From NCBI GenBank assembly GCA_016302225.1, contig JAEDOB010000147.1, positions 1 through 6,008 of the forward strand: a stretch of 6,008 bases of DNA, read 5' to 3'. The translations under genes and the position numbers were made by a program. Origin of the DNA: Oscillospiraceae bacterium (GTDB taxonomy: Bacteria; Bacillota; Clostridia; Oscillospirales; Ruminococcaceae). A model generated the notes under the pieces. That model was not told the origin of the DNA, did not search any database, and was given only the letters and a program-made list of their open reading frames with translations. This document shows positions 5,908-6,008 of this stretch, one piece after another; position 1 is the stretch's first letter, and the number at the start of each line of letters is the position of its first letter.

Positions 5908-5920
5908 GTGTGCGGTGCTT
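5836..5920. repeat. 13-bp perfect inverted repeat enclosing an A/C-rich loop (possible small RNA body)
   Basis: AAGCACCGCACAC (5836-5848) is perfectly complementary to GTGTGCGGTGCTT (5908-5920), with 59 nt of A/C-rich sequence between them. As plus-strand RNA this gives a stable GC-rich stem closing a large open loop. It is followed 11 bp later by a GC hairpin and a T-run. A small RNA or structured 3' UTR is possible, but I see no dedicated promoter. Confidence 0.6.
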
Positions 5921-5931
5921 CGTGATAAAAA

Positions 5932-5960
5932 TTAAGGCGTCCACGCCTTAAAAATTTTTC
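5932..5960 (+). terminator. Hairpin plus T-run, possible intrinsic terminator
   Basis: TTAAGGCG-TCCA-CGCCTTAA (5932-5951) is a perfect 8-bp stem with a 4-nt loop, followed by AAA and then TTTTTC. The T-run is separated from the stem by three A residues, so it is a weaker terminator than usual. It may end transcription coming from the HSP90 gene or from the adjacent inverted repeat. The A-run on its left makes a minus-strand terminator possible too. Confidence 0.4.
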
Positions 5961-5963
5961 ACA

Positions 5964-5977
5964 CCGCCGATAGGCGG
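5964..5977. repeat. Short GC hairpin near the right edge
   Basis: CCGCC-GATA-GGCGG is a perfect 5-bp stem with a 4-nt loop. Together with the preceding hairpin and T-run it looks like part of a dispersed intergenic repeat that continues towards the window edge. Nothing else is recognisable in 5978-6008. Confidence 0.5.
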
Positions 5978-6008
5978 CAAGGGTTCCACACAAACTATGG
6001 AAAAAACG

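Overview
The window looks like a piece of a Gram-positive Clostridia chromosome, most likely a Ruminococcus-like member of the Oscillospiraceae. This placement is an inference. It rests on the purine-rich AGGAG-type ribosome binding sites, textbook sigma-A promoters with 17-bp spacers, the protein families present, and GTAGGGG-type palindromic repeats of a kind I associate with such genomes. No rRNA, tRNA, CRISPR array, integrase or complete transposon is visible.

Layout. Positions 1-959 (minus strand) hold an almost complete alpha/beta hydrolase with an N-terminal membrane segment; its last few codons lie beyond the left edge. It is divergent from a TetR/AcrR-type repressor at 1158-1772 (plus). 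The 198-bp space between them is a readable control region. It contains two back-to-back sigma-A promoters and two copies of a GACCG-N-CGGTC palindrome, both placed on the hydrolase promoter: one overlaps its -35 box and one lies just past its start site. The simplest reading is a local TetR-repressed hydrolase switch.

The 277-bp gap after tetR is filled by nested repeats. Inverted arms made of 7-bp units (GARTGTT type) surround a 136-bp element with 20-bp terminal inverted repeats. The core of that element is a head-to-head pair of GTAG-footed hairpins, which is the REP/BIME architecture. A second, left-truncated copy fills the 155-bp gap between the next two genes.

Positions 2050-3744 encode a membrane-anchored or secreted S41-family (tail-specific/tricorn-like) serine peptidase homologue. 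Positions 3900-5669 encode a divergent 589-residue HSP90-family chaperone with an intact GHKL ATPase site. The right end of the second repeat copy carries an extended -10 box (TGC-TATAAT) just upstream of the HSP90 start, so the repeat may supply that gene's promoter.

The last 339 bp are non-coding and highly structured. They hold a cluster of four hairpins, then a roughly 135-nt A/C-rich tract almost free of G and T, a 13-bp perfect inverted repeat that encloses part of that tract, and two further short hairpins. There is no evidence that the peptidase and HSP90 genes form one functional system. Repeats separate them, and co-transcription cannot be decided from sequence alone.
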